The position numbers and the translations under genes are program-made. The notes under the pieces are model-generated. The model was not told the DNA's origin. It worked only from the letters and a program-made list of their open reading frames with translations, and did not search any database. Positions 8,690 through 17,306 of a stretch of DNA of 64,000 nucleotides are shown piece by piece (position 1 is the first letter of the stretch; the number at the start of each line of letters is the position of its first letter). The stretch is from JACVRW01 sp963746825 (GTDB taxonomy: Bacteria; Actinomycetota; Thermoleophilia; Solirubrobacterales; Thermoleophilaceae): positions 620,001-684,000 of the forward strand of contig CAVVCU010000005.1 in the NCBI GenBank assembly GCA_963746825.1. Reading direction: 5' to 3'.

Positions 8690-9682
8690 TCAGTCTCCGT
8701 CTGGCCCTCCGGAGACTGGCTCCCGCCTGGCTGCATCGAGTGCTCGAAGCAGATCAGCGGGGGGTTTGGACTCGCACGTCACGGATTCCCCGGTCACGGG
8801 GTGGCTAAACACGAGGGCGCGGGCGTGAAGAAACTGCCGGCTCAGGCCGAGCCGCGTCCCGCACGCGCGCCCTCCGTACGGGGCATCTCCGCACACCGGA
8901 TGGCCGATGGCGGCGAGATGGGCGCGGATCTGGTGGGTGCGGCCGGTCTCGAGCGTGACCCTGAGCAACGTGGTGCGTGGAAGGCGCTCGAGCACCTCGA
9001 AGTGGGTCACGGCGTTGCGGGGCCGGTCGCTGCTCGTGGACACCAGCGTTCGGCGTGCGCGGTCGCGGCCTATGGGCGCGTCGATGGTGCCGCTCTCGGC
9101 GTCGGGACTCCCGCTGACCAGCGCCAGGTACTCGCGCCGGACCTCGCGGTCCTTCATCTGCCGCTGCAGCGCCTCGAACGCTTCGTCGTCCTTGGCCACC
9201 ACGAGCAGCCCGGAGGTGTCGCGGTCGAGGCGGTGGACGATGCCCGCGCGCCGCGGGTCGCCGCCGCCGGCGGCGCGCCCCCGAAGCGCCTCCGCGAGCG
9301 TGGGCCCAGTGTGGCCGGGAGCGGGATGGGTGACCAGGCCGGCCGGCTTGTCGACCACCATCAGGTGGTCGTCCTCGAAGGCGATCTCGAACGCCGGCGC
9401 CGCCTCGGCAGCCGCCGCGGGCCTCTCCTCGGGGTGCTCCACGCTCACCCTCTCCCCCTCCTGCATGCGGTGGTTCTTGGGCCGCGTGCGCCCGTCGACC
9501 AGCACCGCACCGGCCGCGATCAGCCGCTGCGCGGCGGCGCGAGAGGGCGCAGCCTCGCGGGCGGTCAGGAAGGCGTCCAGGCGCAGGCCGGCGTCCCGGT
9601 CCTCGGTGGTCAGGTCGAGCGAGCCCGTCGCGGCCCCCTCTCGGCGACGAACAGCAGCGCGAACACCCCCACCACGATGCAC
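8690..9682 (-). CDS. rluD: RluD-family 23S rRNA pseudouridine synthase
   Basis: Converts uridines in 23S rRNA to pseudouridine. An S4-type RNA-binding domain (RLDAFLTARE to VLVDG) is followed by the catalytic domain with GIVHRLDRDTSGLLVVAK, whose Asp is the nucleophile, and TGRTHQIRAHLA. About 330 residues from GTG at 9682, which overlaps lspA by 73 bases. No ATG/GTG/TTG occurs closer to the conserved SLDLTTEDRDAG, so the start is uncertain. Downstream of lspA, as in many Gram-positives. Confidence 0.9.
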   Translation of the reverse strand: MHRGGGVRAAVRRREGAATGSLDLTTEDRDAGLRLDAFLTAREAAPSRAAAQRLIAAGAVLVDGRTRPKNHRMQEGERVSVEHPEERPAAAAEAAPAFEIAFEDDHLMVVDKPAGLVTHPAPGHTGPTLAEALRGRAAGGGDPRRAGIVHRLDRDTSGLLVVAKDDEAFEALQRQMKDREVRREYLALVSGSPDAESGTIDAPIGRDRARRTLVSTSSDRPRNAVTHFEVLERLPRTTLLRVTLETGRTHQIRAHLAAIGHPVCGDAPYGGRACGTRLGLSRQFLHARALVFSHPVTGESVTCESKPPADLLRALDAARREPVSGGPDGD

Positions 9683-10071
9683 GAGTCGGCCAGGTTGAAG
9701 GCCGGCCACGCCACCGGGTCGAGGAAGTCGATCACCGCGCCCTCGCGCGCCCGGTCGGCGAGGTTCCCGAGCGCGCCGCCCAGCAGCAGGCCCACCGGCA
9801 GCCACAGCCAGGGCTGGTCGCGGTGGAGAAAGAAATAGCCGAGCAGCAGGGCGAGCGAGATCCCGATGAGCACAGCCAGGATCAGCCCGCCGCCCTCGAA
9901 CGCCCCGAACGCCACGCCCGTGTTGCGCGCGTTGACGATCTGCAGCCCGGGGAAGACGTCGACGGCGTCCCCGCGCACCACGTTGCGGTCGACCAACTGC
10001 TTGGTCGCCTGGTCGGCCACCACCACCAAGCCCGCGGTCACGAGGGCGGCGGCCGGGCCGGAGGCCCTCAC
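9610..10071 (-). CDS. lspA: Lipoprotein signal peptidase II
   Basis: Removes signal peptides from prolipoproteins in the membrane. 153 residues with four hydrophobic segments. The catalytic aspartates are in GNLADRAREGAVIDFLD and AFNLADS, and NARNTGVAFG is the conserved third motif. GTG start overlaps the yggT stop (GTGA). At least one lipoprotein substrate candidate is in the window (52.6-53.7 kb, lipobox LSGC). Confidence 0.95.
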   Translation of the reverse strand: MRASGPAAALVTAGLVVVADQATKQLVDRNVVRGDAVDVFPGLQIVNARNTGVAFGAFEGGGLILAVLIGISLALLLGYFFLHRDQPWLWLPVGLLLGGALGNLADRAREGAVIDFLDPVAWPAFNLADSCIVVGVFALLFVAERGPRRARST

Positions 10072-10373
10072 CCCCGGATCAGGCCCTCGACGATGCTGCC
10101 GACGATGATGAGCACGAAGGTGGCGACGATCGGGCTCAGGTCGAGCGCGCCCCCGCCCAGGCGCACCGCCGGGAGGATGCGCCGGAAGAGGTTCAGATAC
10201 GGGTCGGTCACGTCGGTCACGAACTTCAGGAAGCCGTTGAGGAAGCGGTTGTACGGGATTCGCGGGATCCAGCTCAGGATGATGCGAACGAAGATCAGCA
10301 CGAGGTACACGAGCACCAGCGTGTTGACGTAGTCGGCGATGTCGTTGCGCGTGACGGCCAGCCAGAGGCTCAT
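10068..10373 (-). CDS. yggT: YggT family membrane protein
   Basis: 101-residue integral membrane protein with two hydrophobic segments (about 17-37 and 75-98) and the YggT signature IILSWIPRIPYNRFLNGF and VTDPYLNLFRRILP. The family is linked to cell division and envelope processes in Gram-positives but has no firm biochemical role. ATG at 10373 overlaps the proC stop (ATGA). Lies in the sepF-proC-yggT-lspA order. Confidence 0.9.
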   Translation of the reverse strand: MSLWLAVTRNDIADYVNTLVLVYLVLIFVRIILSWIPRIPYNRFLNGFLKFVTDVTDPYLNLFRRILPAVRLGGGALDLSPIVATFVLIIVGSIVEGLIRG

Positions 10374-11132
10374 CGTCGGGTCGCCTCCACCACTGCGTCG
10401 ACGGCCGATCGGCAGACCTCGCGCATTCCCCGGTCCTCGAGCGTGAGCAGGCCCTGCTCGGTCGTGCCGCCGGGCGTGGCCACCTTGGCGCGGATCGTCT
10501 CGGTGTCGTAGCCGTTGGCGCTGAGGTAGGCCGCGGTTCCCGCCATGGTCTCCACCGTCATGCGCACGGCGTCCTCGCGGTCGAGCCCGTGGGCGGCGCC
10601 GGCATCGGCGAACGACTCCGCCACGAGGGCCATGAAGGCGGGTCCGCAGCTCATCAGCGCCATGGCGGGCTCGATCAGCGGCTCGGAGTCCAGCGCGATC
10701 ACGGCGCCCGCGCGGCCCATCAGCGCGAGCACCTCGTCCTCGGGGCCGTCGCTCGCGCCGGGGCCCGGGACGAAGCACAGGACCCCCCTGCGCACCTCGG
10801 CCGGCAGGTTGGGGATGAAGCGATAGACCGGGGTGTCCGGATAGGCACGGCCCAGCTGCTCGGTGGTCACGGCGGCGAGGATCGACACGATCGCCCGGGC
10901 CCGTCCGGCGACGTCCGCCGCGACCTCGTCGAGCTGCTTCGGCTTGTGACAGAGCACCACCACGTCGGCGCGCTCGGCCAGCTCGGCGTTGGAGCCGACG
11001 GCCTCGCCTCCCAGCGCCGCGGCGAGCTGCTGCGCCTTGGCCGTCGTCGATATCGGCCACCAGTGCGGGCTCGCCGATCCCGCGCGCGAGCGCGGACGCC
11101 ATGTTGCCCGCCCCGATGAATCCCAGCTTCAC
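10370..11132 (-). CDS. proC: Pyrroline-5-carboxylate reductase, single-base frameshift
   Basis: Last step of proline synthesis, reducing pyrroline-5-carboxylate with NAD(P)H. The N-terminal dinucleotide-binding segment KLGFIGAGNMASALARGI is in one frame from GTG at 11132. The remainder, including VVLCHKPKQ and the signature VATPGGTTEQGL, is in another frame. Dropping one base of GGCC near 11040 restores a continuous protein reading DIDDGKAQQLAAAL across the join. Either a pseudogene or an assembly error; an otherwise intact sequence and operon position favour error. Confidence 0.85.
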
Positions 11133-11169
11133 GGCGAGGAGACTAGTCACCCACCCCAGCGGCGCAGCG

Positions 11170-11715
11170 CTAGGACTGGTTGAAGAAGCCCTTCTCGATC
11201 AGCCGCGCGCGCTCCTCGGCCGAGACCTCTACGTTGCGGGGGGAGAGCAGGAACACCTTGTCGGCGATCCGCTGCATCCCGCCGTCGAGGGCGTAGGTCA
11301 GGCCGGAGGCGAAGTCGATCAGGCGCTTCGAGAGGTCGGTGTCCGTGCCCTGAAGGTTGAGTATCACCGGAATCGCGTCCTTGAACTGGTCGGCGATCTG
11401 CTGAGCGTCGTTGAAGCTCCTGGGCACCACCAGATGGACCTGGATGTCACCGGAGCCGCCGCCTCCGCGGCCGTTGCCGCCGACGGGCCGCAGCACGCGC
11501 GTCTCGCGGCCCCCGCCGCGCGGCTCCTCGGCGAAGATGTCGTCGATCTCGTCGCGCCGGCGGCGCTGCAGCCGCCGCACGTTGGGGCGGTCGCGGTAGC
11601 GGTCCTCGAGCTCGGCTTCGGGCTCGGGTTCGCGGACGGGCTCGTAGCGCGGGTCCTCCTCCTCGGCGAGGCCGAAGTAGACCAGCGTCTTGTGCCATGT
11701 GTCGCGGAGCGCCAT
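11170..11715 (-). CDS. sepF: Cell division protein SepF
   Basis: FtsZ membrane anchor. 181 residues. The N-terminal MALRDTWHKTLVYFGLAEE is the amphipathic membrane-targeting helix, an acidic/basic linker spans about 20-90, and the SepF domain follows with IQVHLVVPRSFNDAQQIAD and VILNLQGTDTDLSKRLIDFASGLTYALDG (two separate motifs). Between yggS and proC in the standard order. Its promoter region faces a divergent hydrolase gene. Confidence 0.95.
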   Translation of the reverse strand: MALRDTWHKTLVYFGLAEEEDPRYEPVREPEPEAELEDRYRDRPNVRRLQRRRRDEIDDIFAEEPRGGGRETRVLRPVGGNGRGGGGSGDIQVHLVVPRSFNDAQQIADQFKDAIPVILNLQGTDTDLSKRLIDFASGLTYALDGGMQRIADKVFLLSPRNVEVSAEERARLIEKGFFNQS

Positions 11716-11759
11716 GCTGACGGAGCTTTTCGCCCGGAAACGGGAAAATCCTTGCTAAC

Positions 11760-11765
11760 AGTGTA
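11760..11765 (-). promoter_or_regulatory. Probable -10 element (TACACT) for sepF
   Basis: TACACT lies 44 bases upstream of the sepF ATG, so this transcript would have a short leader, which contains a small CCCG/CGGG hairpin. It overlaps the region where the divergent hydrolase gene begins at 11771. No clear -35 is visible. Confidence 0.35.
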
Positions 11766-11770
11766 ATCCC

Positions 11771-12583
11771 GTGGAGGCGGCAACATTCCAGGTTCGGCGC
11801 AACGGCGTGCCCCTCGAGGGCGAATGCCTGGGTGACGGGCCGCCGCTGGTTCTCCTCCACGGCCTCTCGGCCACCCGGCGAAACGTCGTGCAGGGCTCGC
11901 GCCATCTGGCCAAGCGCGGCTACCGCCTGATCTCCTACGACGCTCGCGGCCATGGCGCCTCGGCACCGGCGCAGAGCTACGGCTATCCCGAGCTCGTGGG
12001 CGATCTGGAGGCCGTGCTCGACCATCTCGAGCTCGAGCGCACCGCGCTGGTGGGCAGCTCGATGGGGGCGGCCACGGCGATGGCCTTCGCGCTCGAGCAC
12101 CCCGAGCGGGTGCCCGCGCTGGTGCAGATCACTCCGGCCTACGCCGGAGAGCCGGATCGGGAGGATCGCTGGGACCGGCTGGCCGCGGAGCTCGAGCGCG
12201 GCGGAATCGACGCCTTCGTCGACGAGGCGCTCCCCGCCGGGTTGCCCGAGCGCTGGCGCGACTCCACCGGCAAGGCCATCTTCCAGCGGATGGAGCGCCA
12301 CGAGCACCTCGAGGCGGTGGCCGAGGCGCTTCGGCAGGTGCCCCGCTCCGCCGCCTGGGACGGCCTCGAGCGCCTGGGTGAGCTCGACGTGCCCGTGCTG
12401 ATCGTGGCGTCGCGCGACGAGATCGACCCCATGCACCCGCTGGCCGTGGCGCGGGAGTACGAGCGCCGGCTGCCGCGGGCGGAGCTGGTGGTCGAGGAGG
12501 AGGGCAAGTCGCCGCTGGCCTGGCAGGGCGCGCGGCTGTCGACGGCGATCGGCGACTTCCTCGAAACGGCGGGCTATTCGTAG
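11771..12583 (+). CDS. Alpha/beta hydrolase, catalytic His not in the usual place
   Basis: 270-residue alpha/beta-fold hydrolase. LVLLHGLSATRRN supplies the oxyanion region, VGSSMGAAT the nucleophile elbow with Ser, and IVASRDEIDP the acid. Where the family has a GHSP-type histidine this protein reads EEEGKSPLAW, so the catalytic His seems replaced by Lys or moved. Substrate unknown. It is the only + strand gene inside the pgeF-yggS-sepF-proC block, overlaps the convergent yggS end by 10 bp and is divergent from sepF. The GTG start at 11771 is plausible but lacks a good ribosome site. Confidence 0.8.
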   Translation: MEAATFQVRRNGVPLEGECLGDGPPLVLLHGLSATRRNVVQGSRHLAKRGYRLISYDARGHGASAPAQSYGYPELVGDLEAVLDHLELERTALVGSSMGAATAMAFALEHPERVPALVQITPAYAGEPDREDRWDRLAAELERGGIDAFVDEALPAGLPERWRDSTGKAIFQRMERHEHLEAVAEALRQVPRSAAWDGLERLGELDVPVLIVASRDEIDPMHPLAVAREYERRLPRAELVVEEEGKSPLAWQGARLSTAIGDFLETAGYS

Positions 12584-13179
12584 AGGGTGCTGCCGAGGCG
12601 CACGATCGTCGCGCCCTCCTGGGCCGCCACCTCGTAGTCCTGGCTCGTGCCCATGGAGAGTCGTTCCAGGCCGTGCTCGGCGGCCAGCTCGGCGAGACGG
12701 GCGAAATGGCGCCGGCTGTCCTCGGGGCGCTCGGCGAAGGGCGGCATGGTCATCAGGCCGGTGACCGGCGAGGGGCAGCGCTCGATGTAGGCGGCCAGCT
12801 CGCCGGGGTCGATCCCCTCCTTGGACTCCTCGCCCGCCACGTTGACCTGGATCAGCACCTCGCGGGCCGGATTCTGCTCCAGCCGGCGCAGCGCCGACTC
12901 GGAGGAGATCGAGTGGATCAGGCGCACGTTGGGCGCTATGTCCTTGAGCTTGCGGCTCTGAATGCCGCCGATGAAGTCCCAGGTGAACAGGTCGCCGTGC
13001 GCATCCTGCTTGGCCAGCAGCTCCTGCGCGCGGTTCTCGCCCACCAGCTCGATGCCGGCCTCGGCCAGCAGCGGCAGGTCCTCGGCCTCGACGTACTTCA
13101 CCGCGGCCAGGACCTCGACCTCGACGCCGATCTGCTCGCGCACCCGTTCGAGGTTGCGAGCTACCTGCTCAGCACGCAT
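12574..13179 (-). CDS. yggS: YggS family pyridoxal phosphate homeostasis protein
   Basis: PLP-binding protein with an alanine-racemase-like TIM barrel that helps control free PLP and amino acid pools. 201 residues. The lysine is in LAAVKYV, followed by ELVGENRAQELL, HSISSESALR, LIQVNVAGEESKEG, GLMTMPPF and the phosphate-binding SMGTSQDYEVAAQEG. ATG at 13179 lies within the pgeF end (19-bp overlap). Length is slightly short (usual 220-230). Confidence 0.92.
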   Translation of the reverse strand: MRAEQVARNLERVREQIGVEVEVLAAVKYVEAEDLPLLAEAGIELVGENRAQELLAKQDAHGDLFTWDFIGGIQSRKLKDIAPNVRLIHSISSESALRRLEQNPAREVLIQVNVAGEESKEGIDPGELAAYIERCPSPVTGLMTMPPFAERPEDSRRHFARLAELAAEHGLERLSMGTSQDYEVAAQEGATIVRLGSTLYE

Positions 13180-13916
13180 AGCCCCGCCTGGCGGCCGGTC
13201 AGGCCGTCGTCGCGCCGGTGGGAGAAATAGAGGTCGGGGTGGCAGCTCGTACAGCAGTCCAGATGCGCGATCTCGGAGACGCCGGCGGCCTGGAGCCGCG
13301 CCTCGATCACCCGCCGCAGGTCGAGCATGCGCCCGTCGGCCGCTCCGTGCACGTCGCTGAAGTGCTCGAGCACCTCGGGGCCCACCTCGTAACAGCAGCC
13401 GCCGATGCCGGGTCCGACCGCGGCGGCGGGTGGTCGCCCGAAACGGCCCACCGCGCGCTCGATGATCCCCCCGGCCAGCGGCCGCCACCCGCAGTGGAGC
13501 ATGGCCGCCTGCTCGCCGTCCGCGAGCGCCACAGGAAAGCAGTCGGCAACCAGCACCAGCAGCCCGAGTCGCGGCTGGGTGGTGAGATGGCCGTCCACCC
13601 GCGGCAGCTCCTTGCCGCCCTGAGCGGCGAGCGCGCGGCGCGGGCGAGCCTTGGATCTCACCTCCGCGTAAGCGCGGGTCGCGTCCGGTGCGTCCCACTC
13701 GCGCAGCTCGGCGCCGTGCACCTGCCAGCCCATCACCACGCGCTCGGGGTCGAGGCGCGCCTCGGCGGCCAGCCGGCCGCGATTGTCGGTCACTCGCTCG
13801 GGAGCGTCGTCGGTGAGGATGCCGAGGTTCAGCGAGCGGTAGGGACCCTGGCTGACGCCGCCGTTGCGGGTGGAGAAGATGGCGCGCGCGCCGGGCAGCT
13901 CCAGCGTGTCAAGCAC
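13161..13916 (-). CDS. pgeF: Peptidoglycan editing factor PgeF (multicopper-oxidase-like YfiH family)
   Basis: 251 residues of the DUF152 family, which hydrolyses mis-incorporated amino acids from muropeptide precursors and was once called laccase-like. Conserved FSTRNGGVS, QVHGAEL, VADCFPV, HCGWRPLAGGI, GPGIGGCCYEVG and CCTSCHPDLYFSHRRD carry the Cys/His metal ligands. A basic 15-residue stretch with direct repeats of GCTCGCC (about 13,620-13,660) interrupts the region before LPRVDG. GTG start overlaps the cca stop by 8 bases. Confidence 0.9.
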   Translation of the reverse strand: MLDTLELPGARAIFSTRNGGVSQGPYRSLNLGILTDDAPERVTDNRGRLAAEARLDPERVVMGWQVHGAELREWDAPDATRAYAEVRSKARPRRALAAQGGKELPRVDGHLTTQPRLGLLVLVADCFPVALADGEQAAMLHCGWRPLAGGIIERAVGRFGRPPAAAVGPGIGGCCYEVGPEVLEHFSDVHGAADGRMLDLRRVIEARLQAAGVSEIAHLDCCTSCHPDLYFSHRRDDGLTGRQAGLCVLSR

Positions 13917-15132
13917 GGGCGAGCTCCAAGGCCGTGGCCAGCTCTTCCTCGCGTCCGTTCACCAGGCCGTCGAGCTTACGCCGCAGCGTCTCGTCGAGCG
14001 CACGCCCGATGGCCGGGCCCTCGGGCACGCCGGCGCCGATCAGGTCGTCACCTGAGATCTCCAGGCTCACCGCGCCAAGCTCGGTCACCCAGCGCAGCAC
14101 GGGGTCTGCCGGCGCGCCCATGGCCAGCGCGAGGGCGAGGGCCTCCGGAGGCTCACCGGCCAGAAGCTCGCGCAGCGTGGAGGGCATGATGTCGCGGGTG
14201 GAGAGCGCGGCCGCCAGCCTCCGCGCGATGCGCGCGGCGCGCGACACGGCGTCGCGGTCGCGGGCCTGGAGGTGCAGCCCGGCCAGCCAGAGGTCGAGCT
14301 CCACGGGAGCAGCGGCGCACAGCGCCGCCAGCGCGGCCAGCGCTCGATCGGCCCCGATCGCCACCGCGCCCAGCGACGCCGAGGCCACGAGCTCGGGATC
14401 GGGGTCGAGCGCCGGGTGCAGGGCATGGTCGAGGCTCAGGTCGTGCATCCGCTCCACCCCGGTCGGGGCCTCGTGCTCGGCCAGGAGATCCATCAGCTCG
14501 TCGCGCACCCGCGCCCCGGACACCGTGGACATGGCCTCCTCGGCGATCGCGGCCCGGGCGGCGCGCTCGGTGTCCTCGTCCATCGAAAAGCCGAGCCGCA
14601 CCTCGTAGCGCACCGCCCGTAGCAGGCGCGTCGGGTCGTCCAGGAACGAGCCCCCGTGGAGGATCCGGACCCGGCCGGCGTCGAGGTCGGCCAGGCCGCC
14701 GTGGGGGTCGTAGAGGTGGCCGAGATCGTCGCGTGAAAGGGCCACCGCCATCGCGTTGATGGCGAAGTCCCGGCGGCGCAGGTCGTCGGTCAGCCGGGCG
14801 GCGAACACGGTCGGCAGGGCGCCAGGCTCGGAGTAGATCTCGGTGCGCGTGCGCGCCAGGTCGAAGCTCAGGTCGCGGGTGCGCACGGTGGCCGTGCCGA
14901 AGCGGGCGTGCTCGCGCGCCGTGCCGTCGAGCCGGTCGGCGAGTGCCCGGGCCACCGAACGCGCATCGCCCTCTACGGCGATGTCGAGATCCACGTGCCG
15001 CGCGCCGCGCAGCAGGTCGCGCACCGCACCGCCCACCAGGTAGGTGGGCGGCAGGTCCTCGAGCGCGGGCAGCAGGCGCTCCACGCCGGGGAGGCGGCGG
15101 ATGCGTTCGCGGAGCTCGGCGGCGGGAGCCAC
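13909..15132 (-). CDS. cca: CCA tRNA nucleotidyltransferase / poly(A) polymerase family
   Basis: Class II nucleotidyltransferase that adds or repairs tRNA 3' CCA. YLVGGAVRDLLRG followed by VDLDIAVEG gives the DxD metal site, then RRDFAINAMAV and DDPTRLLRAVRYEVRLGF. The C-terminal half is Ala/Leu-rich helical. I chose GTG at 15132, five bases after the hisF stop; a longer frame runs into hisF. 407 residues. CCA-adding versus polyadenylating activity cannot be told from sequence alone. Confidence 0.88.
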   Translation of the reverse strand: MAPAAELRERIRRLPGVERLLPALEDLPPTYLVGGAVRDLLRGARHVDLDIAVEGDARSVARALADRLDGTAREHARFGTATVRTRDLSFDLARTRTEIYSEPGALPTVFAARLTDDLRRRDFAINAMAVALSRDDLGHLYDPHGGLADLDAGRVRILHGGSFLDDPTRLLRAVRYEVRLGFSMDEDTERAARAAIAEEAMSTVSGARVRDELMDLLAEHEAPTGVERMHDLSLDHALHPALDPDPELVASASLGAVAIGADRALAALAALCAAAPVELDLWLAGLHLQARDRDAVSRAARIARRLAAALSTRDIMPSTLRELLAGEPPEALALALAMGAPADPVLRWVTELGAVSLEISGDDLIGAGVPEGPAIGRALDETLRRKLDGLVNGREEELATALELARA

Positions 15133-15136
15133 GGCG

Positions 15137-15937
15137 CTACAGGCGCACGGGGATGCCGGCCGCGCGCATGCGCTCCTTCGCCTCACCCACGGTGTGCTGT
15201 CCGTAGTGGAAGATCGAGGCGCACAGCACGGCGTCCGCGCCGCCCTCGGCCACCGCGTCGACGAGATGCTCGAGGGTCCCGGCGCCGCCGCTGGCGATCA
15301 CCGGCACGTCGACCGCGTCCGCCACCGCGCGGGTCAGCTCGAGCTCGTAGCCGTCCTCGGTGCCGTCGCGGTCCATGCTCGTGAGCAGGATCTCGCCCGC
15401 GCCGCGCTCCACGCCCTCGCGGGCCCATTCGACGGCGTCGCGCCCCACCGGGGTGCGGCCGCCGTTCACGTAGACGCCGTAGTGCGCGAGGGGGCGGGCT
15501 CTGCCCGCACCGGAGCGTTGCGAATCCTGGGGGCTTTCCTTGCGGGCGTCGATGGCCAACACGACGCACTGCGCCCCGAAGATGGCCGCCAGCTCGCCCA
15601 GCAGCTCCGGGCGCGCCACGGCGGCCGAGTTGACCGACACCTTGTCCGCGCCCGCGTCGAGCACGGCCTGGGCGTCCTCCACCGAGCGCACGCCGCCGCC
15701 GATCGTGAAGGGGATGAACACGTCGTCGGCGCAGCGCCGGGCCAGCTGCGCCGCCGTCTCGCGCTTCTCGTGCGAGGCGGTGATGTCGAGGAAGACGATC
15801 TCGTCGGCGCCCTCCTCCTGATAGCGCACGGCCAACTCGACCGGATCGCCGGCGTCGCGCAGGTTGAGGAACTCGACCCCCTTGACCACGCGGCCCTTGT
15901 CGACGTCGAGGCAGGGGATCACGCGCCGCAGCAGCAC
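15137..15937 (-). CDS. hisF: Imidazole glycerol phosphate synthase cyclase subunit
   Basis: With HisH converts PRFAR and glutamine-derived ammonia to imidazole glycerol phosphate and AICAR. (beta/alpha)8 barrel with RRVIPCLDVDKGRVVKG and the catalytic pair in CLDVD and ILLTSMDRDGT. 266 residues, longer than the usual 250-255 because of an in-frame insert after AIDARK (ESPQDSQRSGAGRARPLAHYG) that contains a DNA hairpin. GTG start shares one base with the hisA stop. Confidence 0.95.
   Translation of the reverse strand: MLLRRVIPCLDVDKGRVVKGVEFLNLRDAGDPVELAVRYQEEGADEIVFLDITASHEKRETAAQLARRCADDVFIPFTIGGGVRSVEDAQAVLDAGADKVSVNSAAVARPELLGELAAIFGAQCVVLAIDARKESPQDSQRSGAGRARPLAHYGVYVNGGRTPVGRDAVEWAREGVERGAGEILLTSMDRDGTEDGYELELTRAVADAVDVPVIASGGAGTLEHLVDAVAEGGADAVLCASIFHYGQHTVGEAKERMRAAGIPVRL
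15494..15508 (-). repeat. Small palindrome inside hisF
   Basis: GCGGGC/GCCCGC stem with a three-base loop, lying exactly in the codons of the extra loop of HisF. It suggests a short palindromic sequence inserted in frame. No second full copy was recognised in the window. Confidence 0.4.
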
Positions 15938-16671
15938 TAGGCGGCCTCCCCTTCGAGCGCGGCCTGGCCCTCGCGAACGCCGAAACGCCCCTCGTAGAGC
16001 GCCTTGCCGGAGATCACGCCGGCCAGGTTGAGCAGGCGCAGCTCGCGGAGGGCCACGAGGTCGTCGAGCGAGCCGATCCCGCCCGAGATCAGGAACCTTC
16101 CGCGCACCGCCTCCGACACCCGCTTCACCTCGTTCACGTCGAGGCCCTCGAGCATGCCGTCGCGGTCGACATTGGTGTAGACGAAGCGGGTGACCCCGCG
16201 GGCCTGCATGCGCCGGATGGCGTCCTCGCCGCGGACCTGGGTCTCGCGGGTCCAGCCCGACACCGACACCTGCCCGCCGCGCACGTCCACGCCGACCAGG
16301 ATCCTCGTGGTGAACGCCGAGAGGGCCTCGTCGAGCATGTCGGGGTCGGTGAAGGCCGCCGTGCCCAGCACCACACGGTCGGCGCCCGCCGCGAGCGCCC
16401 GGCGGATCGATTCGATCGATCGCAGGCCGCCGCCCAGCTCGAGCGGCACGTCCACCCCCTGCGCGATGCGCTCGACGTGGTGGAGGTTGACCGGCTCACC
16501 CGCGCGGGCGCCGTCGAGATCGACCAGGTGCAGGAACCGGGCGCCGGCTTCCACGAAGGACCGGGCTGCATCGAGCGGATCGTCGGCGTAGACCGTCTCC
16601 TGGTCGAAGTCGCCCTGACGCAGGCGCACGGCCTTGCCGTTGCGGATGTCCACTGCCGGAAGAAGGATCAT
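15937..16671 (-). CDS. hisA: ProFAR isomerase
   Basis: Amadori isomerisation of ProFAR to PRFAR in histidine synthesis. 244 residues; catalytic Asp in LPAVDIRNGKAVRL near the N-terminus and in GVDVRGG in the second half, phosphate sites GGGLRS and SGGIGSLDD. A bifunctional HisA/TrpF (PriA) is possible in actinobacteria and cannot be excluded here. ATG at 16671 overlaps the hisH stop (ATGA). Confidence 0.94.
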   Translation of the reverse strand: MILLPAVDIRNGKAVRLRQGDFDQETVYADDPLDAARSFVEAGARFLHLVDLDGARAGEPVNLHHVERIAQGVDVPLELGGGLRSIESIRRALAAGADRVVLGTAAFTDPDMLDEALSAFTTRILVGVDVRGGQVSVSGWTRETQVRGEDAIRRMQARGVTRFVYTNVDRDGMLEGLDVNEVKRVSEAVRGRFLISGGIGSLDDLVALRELRLLNLAGVISGKALYEGRFGVREGQAALEGEAA

Positions 16672-17306
16672 GCCGCCGCTAGGCGCACGAAGTTCTTCAG
16701 CAGCCGCAGCCCGTCGGGGCCCGACTTCTCGGGGTGCGACTGCAGGCCGTAGACCGGCGGGCGCTCCACCACGCTCACGAACTCGCCCTCGTAGTCCGCG
16801 GTTCCGAGCACGTCTCGGTCGTGGGCTGGGCGCGGGGCGAAGGAGTTGGCGTGGTAGAAGGCGCAGGGCTGGGGCAGACCCTCGGTCAGCGCGCTCTCGC
16901 GCCGCCAGCTCACCTCGTTCCAGCCGATCTGGGGGACCTTGGCAGCGTCGAGGCGCTCGACCGTCCCCTCCAGCAGGCCGATCCCGTCGGCCCCGCCGAG
17001 CTCGGTGGTCGACTGGAAGAGCAGCTGCATGCCCATGCACAGGCCGATCAGGGGCACGCCCGCCGCCACGCGCTCGCGCAGCAGTTGGTCGAGCTTGAGG
17101 CTGCGCACCCGCTCCATGGCCTTGGGCATGGCGCCCACTCCCGGCAGCACGATCGCGCCGGCCTCGCGCACGCGCGCGTGGTCGTGGGTGAGCACGGGCT
17201 CCGCCCCCACGTGCTCGAGCGCCTTGGCCACCGAGCGCAGGTTGCCCATGCCGTATTCGACGATGGCGATGCTTTGCGGAAGCGCCCGGCGCGGCCGGGT
17301 GCGCAC
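16668..17306 (-). CDS. hisH: Imidazole glycerol phosphate synthase glutaminase subunit
   Basis: Class I glutamine amidotransferase partner of HisF. Nucleophile Cys in GLCMGMQLLFQ; His/Glu of the triad in YGLQSHPEKSGPDG. Conserved sequence begins at SIAIVEYGMGNLRS, but no start codon precedes it closely. GTG at 17306 gives a 12-residue basic extension (212 residues in all) encoded inside a palindromic element. It overlaps the run-on hisB frame by about 260 bases. Confidence 0.92.
   Translation of the reverse strand: MRTRPRRALPQSIAIVEYGMGNLRSVAKALEHVGAEPVLTHDHARVREAGAIVLPGVGAMPKAMERVRSLKLDQLLRERVAAGVPLIGLCMGMQLLFQSTTELGGADGIGLLEGTVERLDAAKVPQIGWNEVSWRRESALTEGLPQPCAFYHANSFAPRPAHDRDVLGTADYEGEFVSVVERPPVYGLQSHPEKSGPDGLRLLKNFVRLAAA

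Noticed and set aside
10068..11150. Apparent 360-residue ProC-YggT fusion
   Set aside because: The middle is out-of-frame proC; it only looks fused because of the proC frameshift. YggT has its own ATG at 10373.
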